From positions 259,279-323,278 of the forward strand of contig JAIRPN010000015.1 of NCBI GenBank assembly GCA_031256975.1: a DNA stretch of 64,000 nucleotides, read 5' to 3'. The translations under genes and the position numbers were made by a program. This document shows positions 46,761-55,307 of the stretch, piece after piece (the first letter of the stretch is position 1; every line of letters starts with the position of its first letter). Origin of the DNA: Verrucomicrobiales bacterium. GTDB taxonomy: Bacteria > Verrucomicrobiota > Verrucomicrobiia > Methylacidiphilales > JAAUTS01. The notes beneath the pieces are model-generated. The model saw only the letters and a list, made by a program, of their open reading frames with translations, did no database searches and had not been told where the DNA came from.

Positions 46761-48209
46761 GTGGGGACTTTTATCAAGGACATTTTTCGTACCAAGCAAA
46801 TCCGTGATTTGCAGGAAACTGAAGCCAAACACGGGCTCAAACGGGCCCTGGGCCCCCTGCATCTGGTTTTTCTCGGCATCGGCTGCACCATCGGCGCGGG
46901 TATTTTCGTGCTGACCGGCACCGTGGCGGCGCAGAATGCCGGCCCCGGCATCATGTTGTCCTTCGTGCTGGCCGGATTCGCCGCGTTGTTCGCGGCATTG
47001 TGCTACAGCGAATTCGCCTCGCTGGTGCCGATTTCCGGCAGTGCCTACACCTACAGCTACACCACGCTGGGTGAAATCATTGCCTGGATCATCGGCTGGG
47101 ATCTGGTGCTGGAATATGCCATTGGCGCCATGGCGGTGTCGATCGGTTGGTCGGGTTATGTCACTGAATTTCTGAAAAATTTCGGCCTGGCCATTCCACC
47201 GCAGCTGGCGGCGGCGCACGGCAGCCTGGTGACGCTTGCCAACGGGCAGCAAGTGGAAGCCTGGTTCAACCTGCCCGCAGTGTTCATCGTATTCGCCATA
47301 ACCGTGCTGTTGATCATCGGCATCCGTGAATCCGCGTCCCTGAACAATCTGATCGTGCTGATCAAGATCGGGGTGATCCTGCTGTTTGTGTTCGGCTCCA
47401 TGCACGCAATCAAGGTTGGAAACTGGCATCCGTTCATTCCCCAGAACAATGGGGAATGGGGGCATTTCGGCTGGACCGGCATCATGATGGGCGCGGGGAT
47501 TGTGTTCTTCGCCTACGTGGGTTTTGACGCGGTCAGCACCGCGGCCCAGGAAGCCAGAAATCCGCGGCGCGACATGCCGATCGGTTTGATCGGCAGCCTG
47601 CTGGTTTGCACGGTCCTTTACATCGCCGTCGCCGCCGTCGCCACCGGGGTGGTTTCTTACAAGGACCTGGATGTGCCGCATCCGATTGCGGTTGCCGCCA
47701 GCCATGCCGGATTGCCGTGGATGTCATTTGCGGTGGAGTTCGGCGCCATTGCCGGCTTGTCGTCGGTGATCCTGGTCCTGTTGCTTGGGCAGTCCCGCAT
47801 CATCTGGACCATGGCGCACGACGGGCTGCTGCCGCCGTTTTTCAGCCATGTGCATCCCAAATTAAAAACTCCGTGGATTTCCTCCGTTATCCTCGGATTG
47901 TTGGTCTCAATTTTTTCCGCCTTCTTCACCATCCGCGAAGCCGGCAGCCTGGTTTCCATCGGCACCTTGCTGGCTTTCATAATTGTTTGCAGTTCGGTGC
48001 TGATTTTGCGCATCCGCGAACCGCAGCATGAACGCCCCTTTCGCACGCCCTGCATCTGGCTGGTGGCCCCGGTCGGCGCGCTCGCCAGCCTGGTCTTGAT
48101 GCTTTCACTGCCGGGATTGACCTGGATACGACTGGTGGTCTGGCTGGTCATCGGCCAGGTCATTTATTTCGCCTACGGCAGAAAACACAGCGTGCTGGCC
48201 GGACGCTGA
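46761..48209 (+). CDS. APC-family amino-acid permease (cationic type)
   Basis: 482 residues from GTG 46761, with 12 helices. Family marks are GIGCTIGAGIFVLTGTVAA, CYSEFASLVPISGSAYTYSYTTLGE and YVGFDAVSTAAQEARNPRRDMPIGL, closest to the YfnA/CAT group. It likely imports an amino acid. The GTG start has no strong upstream AGGAGG; there is a small gap from the DedA gene. Confidence 0.9.
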   Translation: MGTFIKDIFRTKQIRDLQETEAKHGLKRALGPLHLVFLGIGCTIGAGIFVLTGTVAAQNAGPGIMLSFVLAGFAALFAALCYSEFASLVPISGSAYTYSYTTLGEIIAWIIGWDLVLEYAIGAMAVSIGWSGYVTEFLKNFGLAIPPQLAAAHGSLVTLANGQQVEAWFNLPAVFIVFAITVLLIIGIRESASLNNLIVLIKIGVILLFVFGSMHAIKVGNWHPFIPQNNGEWGHFGWTGIMMGAGIVFFAYVGFDAVSTAAQEARNPRRDMPIGLIGSLLVCTVLYIAVAAVATGVVSYKDLDVPHPIAVAASHAGLPWMSFAVEFGAIAGLSSVILVLLLGQSRIIWTMAHDGLLPPFFSHVHPKLKTPWISSVILGLLVSIFSAFFTIREAGSLVSIGTLLAFIIVCSSVLILRIREPQHERPFRTPCIWLVAPVGALASLVLMLSLPGLTWIRLVVWLVIGQVIYFAYGRKHSVLAGR

Positions 48210-48255
48210 ATTAATTGGGTTTTCATCGTTGGCGATTATCTGCTAGCTTGCCGGC

Positions 48256-48918
48256 ATGAATCGGTGGGCGGGGCTTGTCACAGGGATCGGGGTTTTTATT
48301 TTGGTGCTTGACGCAATGCCAGGCAATTGCCGGGCGGGCTTCACGCCGTTCCGCCAAATCGCGCAGGCGGCCGCCAGCGACGAGAAACCCCTTTCCCAGG
48401 CGCAAAGCAAGGCGTTGAATCTGCGGCTGAGGGTCGTACTGGCGGCAGAGCAGGGATTGAGCACCCTGAAATTCACCACCGCGGTGTACATGGGCCACGG
48501 GTTCGTGATCGGATTCGTTTCCTCGGAACAACAACAGGACCAGGTCATCAATGCCACCAAGGGGGTGCCGGTGCGGACATTGCATTATTATTTGCCCCTG
48601 AAAACCGCCGCTTCTTCGGAAAGCGAGGCGGAAGTATCCAATGAGGACAGTCAGGACAAAAACCCGGCATTTTTGGTCGCCATGCAAATCAAGGGAGCCC
48701 TTTCGCAATACAACGCGTGGGAAAGCCTGAAATTAAAAATCAAGGTGCTGGACAACACCGCCATCCTGATGGGAATCGTGCGCAACGCCGACGAACATGA
48801 CGCGATTGTCAAGGCGGCGCAGGGCACAAAGGACATTGGCAAAGTGGTGGATTTTCTCCTTTACCCGGAACCTGGACGGGAAAAAATCTTCAAATTGCCA
48901 GAGGTTTCCCTGCCTTGA
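48256..48918 (+). CDS. Secreted protein with two BON-like domains
   Basis: 220 residues; signal-like N terminus (GLVTGIGVFILVLDAMPGNCRA). Two copies of a BON-type unit are seen: KFTTAVYMGHGFVIGFVSSEQQQDQVINATKGVPVRTLHYYLPL and LKIKVLDNTAILMGIVRNADEHDAIVKAAQGTKDIGKVVDFLLYP. BON domains bind phospholipid or membranes in the periplasm (OsmY type). It converges with the oxidoreductase gene. Confidence 0.66.
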   Translation: MNRWAGLVTGIGVFILVLDAMPGNCRAGFTPFRQIAQAAASDEKPLSQAQSKALNLRLRVVLAAEQGLSTLKFTTAVYMGHGFVIGFVSSEQQQDQVINATKGVPVRTLHYYLPLKTAASSESEAEVSNEDSQDKNPAFLVAMQIKGALSQYNAWESLKLKIKVLDNTAILMGIVRNADEHDAIVKAAQGTKDIGKVVDFLLYPEPGREKIFKLPEVSLP

Positions 48919-48936
48919 GCAAATCCGCACACCGGA

Positions 48937-49938
48937 TCATACGGTCAGCACCAGTTTGCCGATGCTGCGTCCGGATTCCAGCAAGCGGTGGGCTTGCCGC
49001 AGGTTTTCCGCGTTGAGGCCATCCAGGGTTTTGGCAAGCGTGCTGCGGATCTTCCCGGCATCCGCTAATGACGAGATTTGATTGAGGATCTCCCCCTGCG
49101 TGTGCATGTCGGCAGTCCGGAACATGGCCTTGGTGAACATGAATTCCCAGGCAAAGGTCGCGCTTTTGCTTTTCAACAAATTGACATCGACCGGTTTTTC
49201 ATTTTCCACAATGCAGCAGATTTTTCCCTGTGGCGCAATCAGCTCCGCCATTAGCGGCCAGTATTGGTCGGTGTTGGCCAGGTTCAAAATAAAGTCGCTG
49301 TTGGCGGCCTGTTTGAAGGCCTGGGGATCGCGGTGATCGATCACCAGGTCGGCGCCAAGTTGCCGGCACCAATCCTGTGTTTCCGGGCGCGAGGCGGTGG
49401 CGGTCACCTGCAGGCCCGCGAGCTTGCCCAGCTGGATGGCAATGGAGCCCACCCCGCCCGCGGCGCCGATGACCAGGAGTTTCTTGCCGCGATTGGCGTC
49501 AACTGAAACGCTGACGGCCAGCCGTTCAAACAATCCCTCCCAGGCGGTCAGCGCGGTTAGCGGCAGGGCGGCGGCCTCGGCAAAACCCAGGTTTTTCGGC
49601 TTGCGACCGACGATTCGCTCGTCCACCGCATGCAATTCGCTATTAGCGCCGGGACGTGTCACATCACCGGCATAAAACACCTCGTCGCCAGGCTTGAAAT
49701 TTTTCACTGCCGCGCCAACGCCCAGCACCGTACCGGCCGCATCCCAACCCAGCACCCGCGGGCCGTCGTTAGCGGCAAAGGGGCGGCGGCGCACCTTGTA
49801 ATCAACCGGATTTACCGAGATCGCCCGCACCTGCACCAGCAAATCCTGCGGCCCCAGGGCCGGCTGCGGCAATTCGATTTCCACAAAACAGGCGGGATCT
49901 TCCAATGGCAGGTTTTTCAGGACGGCAACGGCTTTCAT
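48937..49938 (-). CDS. Zinc-independent MDR-family quinone oxidoreductase
   Basis: 333 residues with the medium-chain dehydrogenase fold: GWDAAGTVLGVGAAV, AALPLTALTAWEGLFERL, and the NADP(H)-binding VIGAAGGVGSIAIQLGKL. No structural zinc Cys cluster, so it resembles the 'adh_fam_1' quinone reductases. Substrate unknown. Confidence 0.86.
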   Translation of the reverse strand: MKAVAVLKNLPLEDPACFVEIELPQPALGPQDLLVQVRAISVNPVDYKVRRRPFAANDGPRVLGWDAAGTVLGVGAAVKNFKPGDEVFYAGDVTRPGANSELHAVDERIVGRKPKNLGFAEAAALPLTALTAWEGLFERLAVSVSVDANRGKKLLVIGAAGGVGSIAIQLGKLAGLQVTATASRPETQDWCRQLGADLVIDHRDPQAFKQAANSDFILNLANTDQYWPLMAELIAPQGKICCIVENEKPVDVNLLKSKSATFAWEFMFTKAMFRTADMHTQGEILNQISSLADAGKIRSTLAKTLDGLNAENLRQAHRLLESGRSIGKLVLTV

Positions 49939-49986
49939 GCTGTCACTATAGCCGCAGAAATACCGATGACCAGTTTTGGATGGCCA

Positions 49987-51372
49987 TCATGAGCGCGGCT
50001 TTTTCTTCATCATGTAGCAGAAACCCATGAACCCCAGCCAGATCGGCACCACCCAGACCACCTTTTCATAACCCTCGATGTAGTGCATGACCACCAGGAT
50101 AAACAACACAAACAGGATGCAAAAAACATTGCCCAACGGGTAGCCAATGGATTTGAATTTCAATTTTGCTCCCTCGCGATTCTTCGCCGCGCGGAACATC
50201 AGGCTGGTCATGCTGATCAGCGCCCAATTGATCACCAATGACGCCACCACCAGCAGCAACAGCAACATCAGCGCCTGTTTCGGCAGCACATAATTCAACA
50301 CCACGCACAGGAAGGTGACCGCCGCCGAAATGCCGATCGCCAGCACCGGCACGCCCCGGCGGTCCGTGCTGGCAAGAACGCGTGGCGCATTGCCCTGCTC
50401 CGCCAAACCGTACAGCATGCGGCTGTTGCAATACACCCCGCTGTTGTAGACCGACAGCGCCGCCGTCAGCAGGACAAAATTCAAGACGTGACCGAGGTTG
50501 CTTACTCCTTGCTGCGAAAAGGCCAGCACAAACGGACTGCCGCCGTAAACATCACCCCCGGCCTTGATCTGCGCCACCATCTGGTCCCAGGGCACCAGCA
50601 TCAGGATCACCGCGATGGCGCCGATATAAAAAATCAGGATGCGGTAAATCACCTGGTTGATAGCCCTCGGGATTGTGTGCGAGGGATCCCGGGTTTCCGC
50701 CGCGGCAATGCCGATCAACTCCAAGCCGCCGAATGAAAACATGATGATCACCAGCGACAGCACAAACCCCTGCGCCCCGCCGGTGAAAAAACCGCCCTGG
50801 GTCCACAGGTTTGAAACCGCGGCGCCAGGTGCCGCGGAACCGCCAATCAGCAGCCAGGCACCGAAAATAATCGCCCCGATCACCGCCAGTACCTTGATGA
50901 TGGCGAACCAGAATTCCGCCTCGCCAAAGATTTTCACATTGGCCAGGTTGATAGCATTGATCAGGATGAAAAACACCAGGGCCGGAATCCACTGCGGAAC
51001 CTGCGGCCACCAAAAATGAACGTACTTGGCTACCGCGGTCAGCTCCGACATTCCCACCAAGCCATACAACACCCAATAGTTCCACCCGGTGAGGAAGCCC
51101 GGGAAATCGCCCCAGTATTTGTACGCAAAGTGACTGAACGAACCGGCCACCGGCTCCTCGACAATCATCTCCCCCAATTGGCGCATGATCAAAAACGCCA
51201 CCACGCCGCCAATCGCGTAACCGAGCAACATCGAGGGCCCGGTCATGCCCATCACGCCGGCCGACCCCAGGAATAATCCCGTCCCAATGGCCCCGCCAAG
51301 GGCGATGAGCTGGACATGGCGATTCTTCAAGCCACGCTTCAAATGACCGTGAGGCTGTTTATTGGCATTCAT
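49987..51372 (-). CDS. AAT-family amino-acid permease
   Basis: 461 residues, 12 helices. It begins LKNRHVQLIALGGAIGTGLFLGSAGVM and has AYKYWGDFPGFLTGWNYWVLYGLVGMSELTA, and FGGLELIGIAAAETRDP, marks of the GabP/CycA/ProY group. It is the last housekeeping gene before the AT-rich island; a hairpin lies 19 bp upstream of its start. Probably imports a neutral amino acid. Confidence 0.92.
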   Translation of the reverse strand: MNANKQPHGHLKRGLKNRHVQLIALGGAIGTGLFLGSAGVMGMTGPSMLLGYAIGGVVAFLIMRQLGEMIVEEPVAGSFSHFAYKYWGDFPGFLTGWNYWVLYGLVGMSELTAVAKYVHFWWPQVPQWIPALVFFILINAINLANVKIFGEAEFWFAIIKVLAVIGAIIFGAWLLIGGSAAPGAAVSNLWTQGGFFTGGAQGFVLSLVIIMFSFGGLELIGIAAAETRDPSHTIPRAINQVIYRILIFYIGAIAVILMLVPWDQMVAQIKAGGDVYGGSPFVLAFSQQGVSNLGHVLNFVLLTAALSVYNSGVYCNSRMLYGLAEQGNAPRVLASTDRRGVPVLAIGISAAVTFLCVVLNYVLPKQALMLLLLLVVASLVINWALISMTSLMFRAAKNREGAKLKFKSIGYPLGNVFCILFVLFILVVMHYIEGYEKVVWVVPIWLGFMGFCYMMKKKPRS

Positions 51373-51390
51373 ACCGGGGGCAAATATGAA

Positions 51391-51416
51391 AAGAGCGGAT
51401 TTTGCAATCCGCTCTT
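51391..51416. terminator. Perfect hairpin at the island's left edge
   Basis: A perfect 11-bp stem (51391-51401 with 51406-51416, aagagcggatt and complement) and a 4-base loop. It is upstream of the permease gene and downstream of the NYN gene, on the minus strand, so it may end transcription coming out of the island. Confidence 0.6.
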
Positions 51417-51445
51417 GTCGTTTAAAGGTTAAAAAGCCCTTGGGC

Positions 51446-51560
51446 TAAAGCATAAATTGGCACTGTTTTCAGAGAAAAATATTCCGTTTTAAGAGACATC
51501 TTTAAACCATAAGTTGTCATATACTTTTTCTTTTAAAGCATAAATTGTCATAAAATTAAC
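51446..51560. repeat. Three imperfect direct repeats in the non-coding left edge
   Basis: Copies of 'aaagcataaattgtcat' occur at about 51446-51463 (ends ggcac), 51503-51520 (one base different in two places) and 51533-51551. They are spaced 57 and 30 bp. Sets of short repeats ending in 'ttgtcat' or 'ttggcac' occur at the ends of IS21-type elements, but no transposase is present; they could also be operator sites. The stretch 51417-51666 holds nothing else I can name. Confidence 0.5.
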
Positions 51561-51666
51561 CCAATCGGGTCATTTCGCAGTTTCTATACTTTATTTTGCC
51601 CATGCTAACTATAAATTACCTTAGTTTATATCGACCAAGATAACAAGAACCTATCAAAGTTTCTCA

Positions 51667-52353
51667 TCATTTTTTCCAGCTTGCTGGACGCTCAATAAAC
51701 AACTGATTTGCGTAGGGCACTTTATCCGGTAATTGATGTTTATCCAGATTTTTAAGGGGCATCCAACGACACTCTATCTTGTGATGGGCATAAAATTTGA
51801 TATTACGATTTTCTCGCTCCTCCTCAATCGCAGGTATATAGACCGTTAACTTGATATTTGGATGGTTTTCCTTGATCCATATAACAGCCGGCTGCAAATC
51901 AGAATCACCAGATACTAAAACTATACTATCAATAGATCCTTTTATGGAATCATTAATCATCTGAACCGCTATATTAACATCCGTTTTCTTTTCTTCTGCG
52001 GTTTGATATTCTTCTAGGCACCTAGCTCCACAGCGAACAGTTCTTTTTTGATATTGTCCTTCTACAATCTTTACCCCTTCTACTGTTTGCAGAGCTCTCC
52101 AATATAATTCCTGTCTATTGCGGCCTGAGCTACTTACCACGTCTGGATCTATCTTCGCACTAAACAAATAAATTTTCTGAATATCTTCATGTGGCCTAAT
52201 CTCATCAAACCAAGATTTGATATTCAACCATTTCCAACCTGGCTTATGTCTGAAAACCCCATAGTACCAATTAAATCCGTCAATGTAGACTCTGGTTCTT
52301 GGTTTTATAGTATTCGTATTGACTTTTTCTGAAAAAGATGTAGTTTCACTCAT
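51667..52353 (-). CDS. NYN-domain nuclease-like protein
   Basis: I start at ATG 52353, preceded by ACGAGAAGT; a longer frame to 52452 would run through a hairpin and is unlikely. The 228-residue protein has a NYN (DUF88, PIN-like) core: VYIDGFNWYYGVF (first Asp), EKKTDVNIAVQMINDS (Asp) and IVLVSGDSDLQPAV (SGDSD). These acidic residues bind metal in RNases of this fold (LabA group). A small C-terminal extension follows (ERPASWKK). Possible RNA-targeting defence or toxin gene. Confidence 0.85.
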   Translation of the reverse strand: MSETTSFSEKVNTNTIKPRTRVYIDGFNWYYGVFRHKPGWKWLNIKSWFDEIRPHEDIQKIYLFSAKIDPDVVSSSGRNRQELYWRALQTVEGVKIVEGQYQKRTVRCGARCLEEYQTAEEKKTDVNIAVQMINDSIKGSIDSIVLVSGDSDLQPAVIWIKENHPNIKLTVYIPAIEEERENRNIKFYAHHKIECRWMPLKNLDKHQLPDKVPYANQLFIERPASWKK

Positions 52354-52359
52354 ACTTCT

Positions 52360-52407
52360 CGTACCTAGTACGAATAAAGGGCGCTCTCCCGCAAGGGGTT
52401 CGCCCTT
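52360..52407. promoter_or_regulatory. Palindrome and GCAA-looped hairpin upstream of the NYN start
   Basis: A 13-base palindrome CGTAC-CTA-GTACG (52360-52372) is followed by a hairpin: outer stem 52377-52383 with 52401-52407 (aagggcg/cgccctt) and inner stem CCC-GCAA-GGG (52388-52397). Seven T follow on the plus strand. This is just 5' of the NYN gene on the minus strand, so it may be an operator plus leader, or a terminator for plus-strand readthrough. Confidence 0.45.
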
Positions 52408-52453
52408 CCTTTTTTTGTAGCTCATACAATTTAAATAATCAATAAACTTCACT

Positions 52454-52749
52454 ACTATACTTTTTTAGCTTTTTTGCAAAAGCGCATTAATCTTCATAAT
52501 TCAAGTTTTTGCTATTATCTGCTTCTCGGTTACAGTTGCATAAATAATCTCCTCATTAGTTGAGCGTATTCTTTACTAATTCCAGTGTTTCTATCAAATT
52601 CACTTCATTGGGAAATGGTTTATCTCATCTAATCATAGCCATTCTTCCCTTGGTTAACATTGCTCAAAAATTAAACCGTTTTTTCTACAAGCCATATCTA
52701 AAATTTAAATTCTTGGTTACATAATCGATTTTGCTGAAGATATCCCACA
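52454..52749. other. AT-rich intergenic region with no gene seen
   Basis: About 296 bp between the NYN and ankyrin-like genes, which diverge here. It has no long frame, no convincing repeat and no recognisable RNA. It presumably contains the promoters of both genes. Confidence 0.6.
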
Positions 52750-53907
52750 ATGGTCAGACAACGAATGTCTTTATCTGCCGATACAAAAGAAGCTTTGGAG
52801 TTAATTCGCAAAGGCAACCTTTTTGAAGTAATCGATTGGATATCATCCGGCAATAAACTACAGCGTCCGGAACTCGGTAGTTGGAATGGCCTACTTTACA
52901 AAGCTGTAGAAACCGGGTTTCACAGTATGGTTAAAATCCTGCTGGAAAAGCAAAAATGGGAACCAGATGATCTGGCCTGCGCCTTGGCCAGGGCTTTCCA
53001 AGATAACCGTGTGGACATTGCCGAACTTTTATTGGAATACAATGCGCCAACAGAACAGGTGGGATTTGACGAGGTGTGCCGCACCATGGACAAGGGCCTT
53101 ATTGAACGCATGTTGCGTTTGGGAGTTGATCCCTGCAACGAAGATTCGGGATTTGCTTACGCGTTGAATAAGTTCAAGGCCAGGCCATTGCTGCGTGTTT
53201 ATCGGGAATTACGCCAAGAATTTCCTTGTTTGCATGAACAGGCTTCGCTGGCTCTCAGACAAGCTATAGAAAATCAAAATCCCCGGTGGACTGCCATGCT
53301 GGCCTGGGCTGGCGCCGATCCTTGGTATAAGACCGAATCTGAATGAGACAGTACGGCTGCGGAAACGGCCTGTCGGCAGGACAATGTCGTTTATCTGCAC
53401 TCGCTTAAGCTCAACCCGGATGCACAACAATTACGGGATTTATTAGATGCCACATCCTATGGTGCAAGAATTGAAATCATTCGTTACCTTTTGAAAAAGG
53501 CCACCTCTCACGAGTTAAATGATCCCCAAACAAATTCATGCCGGGCTTTGGAATCACTAATCAGCGTTAGCAGAATCAATTGGTATCACCCCCAGGGACG
53601 CGAAGAAAACTGCTTGCAGTGTATCGAACTATTATTGGATTCAGGGGCAAAATGGAATCCTCCTGAAAAAGAACTAACTTACGCCCGACGAGGCCTTGGC
53701 TCTCAGGATGCCAAATATGTCGTGCAGGTGGTCCGTCTTCTGCTTTACACCGCCGAAGCCGCCGAACCGGCTATGATCTGGAAATTGTGTAACTCGACAA
53801 AACTCAGCGGCTTGATTAAAGCCGTTGATTTCCCCTTATGGGATGAATTGCGCGAACTGCGTAACGCACCTATTTCTGATACTTCAACCAAAACGGATAC
53901 GGTTTAA
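52750..53907 (+). pseudogene. Ankyrin-like protein gene interrupted by an in-frame TGA
   Basis: Two frames, 52750-53346 (198 residues) and 53347-53907, are in the same phase and are separated only by TGA at 53344-53346. Reading through gives 385 codons. Ankyrin-like helical pairs are visible (NGLLYKAVETGFHSMVKILLEK, DDLACALARAFQDNRVDIAELLLEYNA, GLIERMLRLGVDP, CLQCIELLLDSGAKWNPP). A TGG-to-TGA change would explain it, so it is probably a recent nonsense mutation. It overlaps the convergent 444-residue gene by 38 bp. Confidence 0.7.
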
Positions 53908-55204
53908 CAGACGGTTCCTGGTAATAAGAGGAAGAATGCTCAGACGCTTCTTCGTACCGCTGTTGGTGATTCGGTGTAGGGATCGTTCTTGCTGCCGGAT
54001 AGGGCCCTCCAACCGGGATAACATCTTCATTAAAAGATCCATCTATTTTTGGATGTGGATAACCTGCTGTAAACGGAGAACTAAGTTCTGCCTGTCGCTT
54101 AGCCCAAATCAACCAAACCTTTTGTTCCTCATTTAATTCTCCGTTGTTGTGTTGTCTCCATCTGGCTTCGCACGCTTCCACAAATTGTAGCATGTTATTA
54201 TAGATAACCCACCATTCTGCGGCCTTGGCAAAGTTTTCTTCTCTTTTTTCACGAATCTGTCGCAACGACTTAAGATGTTCTCTTTGCTTTTCCTTTTTCT
54301 CTTCTTCTTGTTGCCGTTTTTTCCATTCGATCTCTCGTTCTTCTGCACGAATTTTCTCCCGTTTGAATTTTTCTACTGCAACAGAAAGCCGTTCAATAAT
54401 TGTGGACAGCATGGTGAGCAACGGCTCAGGGGTCTTTTTCTTCCAGTAATTTCTTTCTCCATGTTTTGGATTGGCAACTATCCTGTAACAGAATTTACCG
54501 GTTAATTGCTTAACCTTGTTCTCCCAAGTCCAGCTTGGCCGGCGTTTTTGCTCCTTGGTGACCGGTCTTTCGATTTCTGCGACTCCTTCTTCGATTTCCA
54601 ATGTCACATAACCCTCTTCATGCACGAATCGAACACAGCGGTTAAAGTCGTTATCATCCTTAAGCTCGTAACCCAAAATTTTAGCCTGTTCGACCAGCAT
54701 ATGTATCGCTCTGGACAATGGCTCGATTTGTTCAGGTGAAACACAAATGATGGGCACACTTTTCCCCTGAATGCGCACACGTCCGGTCGCGTCAGGCTTT
54801 TCCTTATTAGCCAAGACTTGTATCCGTTTGGCCATGGGACACAATTCCACCTCAGGTCCTGGCAGGGTAGTCGGTTGATTCATAGTTTTGGTAGGCTTTG
54901 GACGCCAATAGTTTGCCCGGCGGTCTTGGTTAACTTGCAGGTCGAATACGATACCTTGCTTTTCGCCTTCCCAAGGAGGCAATGGAAGCTGTGTGATTAG
55001 TTGACCAACGGCTTTACGTGCCCAGTGTCCTAACCCTGGTTTTGGGATGTTAAATTTTTTGCAGATTTTGGCCAATGCCACATCTGAGATGCCAAACTCC
55101 TTGGCCAGCTTGGTAGCGGGAGTGGACCAGATCCGTTGATATAATTCTTCGCGACTTAATTTGAGCGATTTTTCGTGTTCATCACTGGCCATAAAGAAAG
55201 CCAT
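53870..55204 (-). CDS. HTH protein with charged coiled coil, function unknown
   Basis: 444 residues. The N terminus has LSREELYQRIWSTPATKLAKEFGISDVALAKICKKFNIPKPGLGHWARK, a helix-turn-helix found at the start of a widespread uncharacterised family. The middle (about 290-345) is a dense Glu/Lys/Arg/Gln coiled coil (REEREIEWKKRQQEEEKKEKQREHLKSLRQIREKREENFAK). The C terminus is Pro/Tyr-rich. It may bind DNA as a regulator or defence component. No enzyme motif seen. Confidence 0.75.
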   Translation of the reverse strand: MAFFMASDEHEKSLKLSREELYQRIWSTPATKLAKEFGISDVALAKICKKFNIPKPGLGHWARKAVGQLITQLPLPPWEGEKQGIVFDLQVNQDRRANYWRPKPTKTMNQPTTLPGPEVELCPMAKRIQVLANKEKPDATGRVRIQGKSVPIICVSPEQIEPLSRAIHMLVEQAKILGYELKDDNDFNRCVRFVHEEGYVTLEIEEGVAEIERPVTKEQKRRPSWTWENKVKQLTGKFCYRIVANPKHGERNYWKKKTPEPLLTMLSTIIERLSVAVEKFKREKIRAEEREIEWKKRQQEEEKKEKQREHLKSLRQIREKREENFAKAAEWWVIYNNMLQFVEACEARWRQHNNGELNEEQKVWLIWAKRQAELSSPFTAGYPHPKIDGSFNEDVIPVGGPYPAARTIPTPNHQQRYEEASEHSSSYYQEPSVKPYPFWLKYQK

Positions 55205-55307
55205 ACCTCAGCTTGTGACGATGGCCAAGGCATAAAAATATGCCACTAACATATTCCTGAATTATAAGGAATAATTAATCATATGCGATACTGGTACCAA
55301 TGCCAAC

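Larger units (their letters stand above)
660..49776. repeat. Dispersed short motif, core TTAGCG
   Basis: By hand I count about 120 copies of TTAGCG/CGCTAA between 660 and 49776, against roughly 23 expected from base composition at about 58% GC. The preceding base is nearly always A or G. Fuller forms recur exactly: CACCGTTAGCG (about nine times), CGTCATTAGCG (about eight) and CGCCATTAGCG (about eight). They occur in both orientations and inside genes, and are absent from 46,100-49,050 and 49,780-51,400. Confidence 0.85.

Noticed and set aside
46020..47705. 561-codon minus-strand frame opposite DedA and the APC permease
   Set aside because: It is antisense to two well-supported membrane-protein genes; its His/Gln/Asp-rich text is a reverse-complement artefact.
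53344..53346. Selenocysteine at the in-frame TGA
   Set aside because: No SECIS-like hairpin was seen immediately downstream and ankyrin proteins are not redox enzymes; nonsense mutation is simpler.
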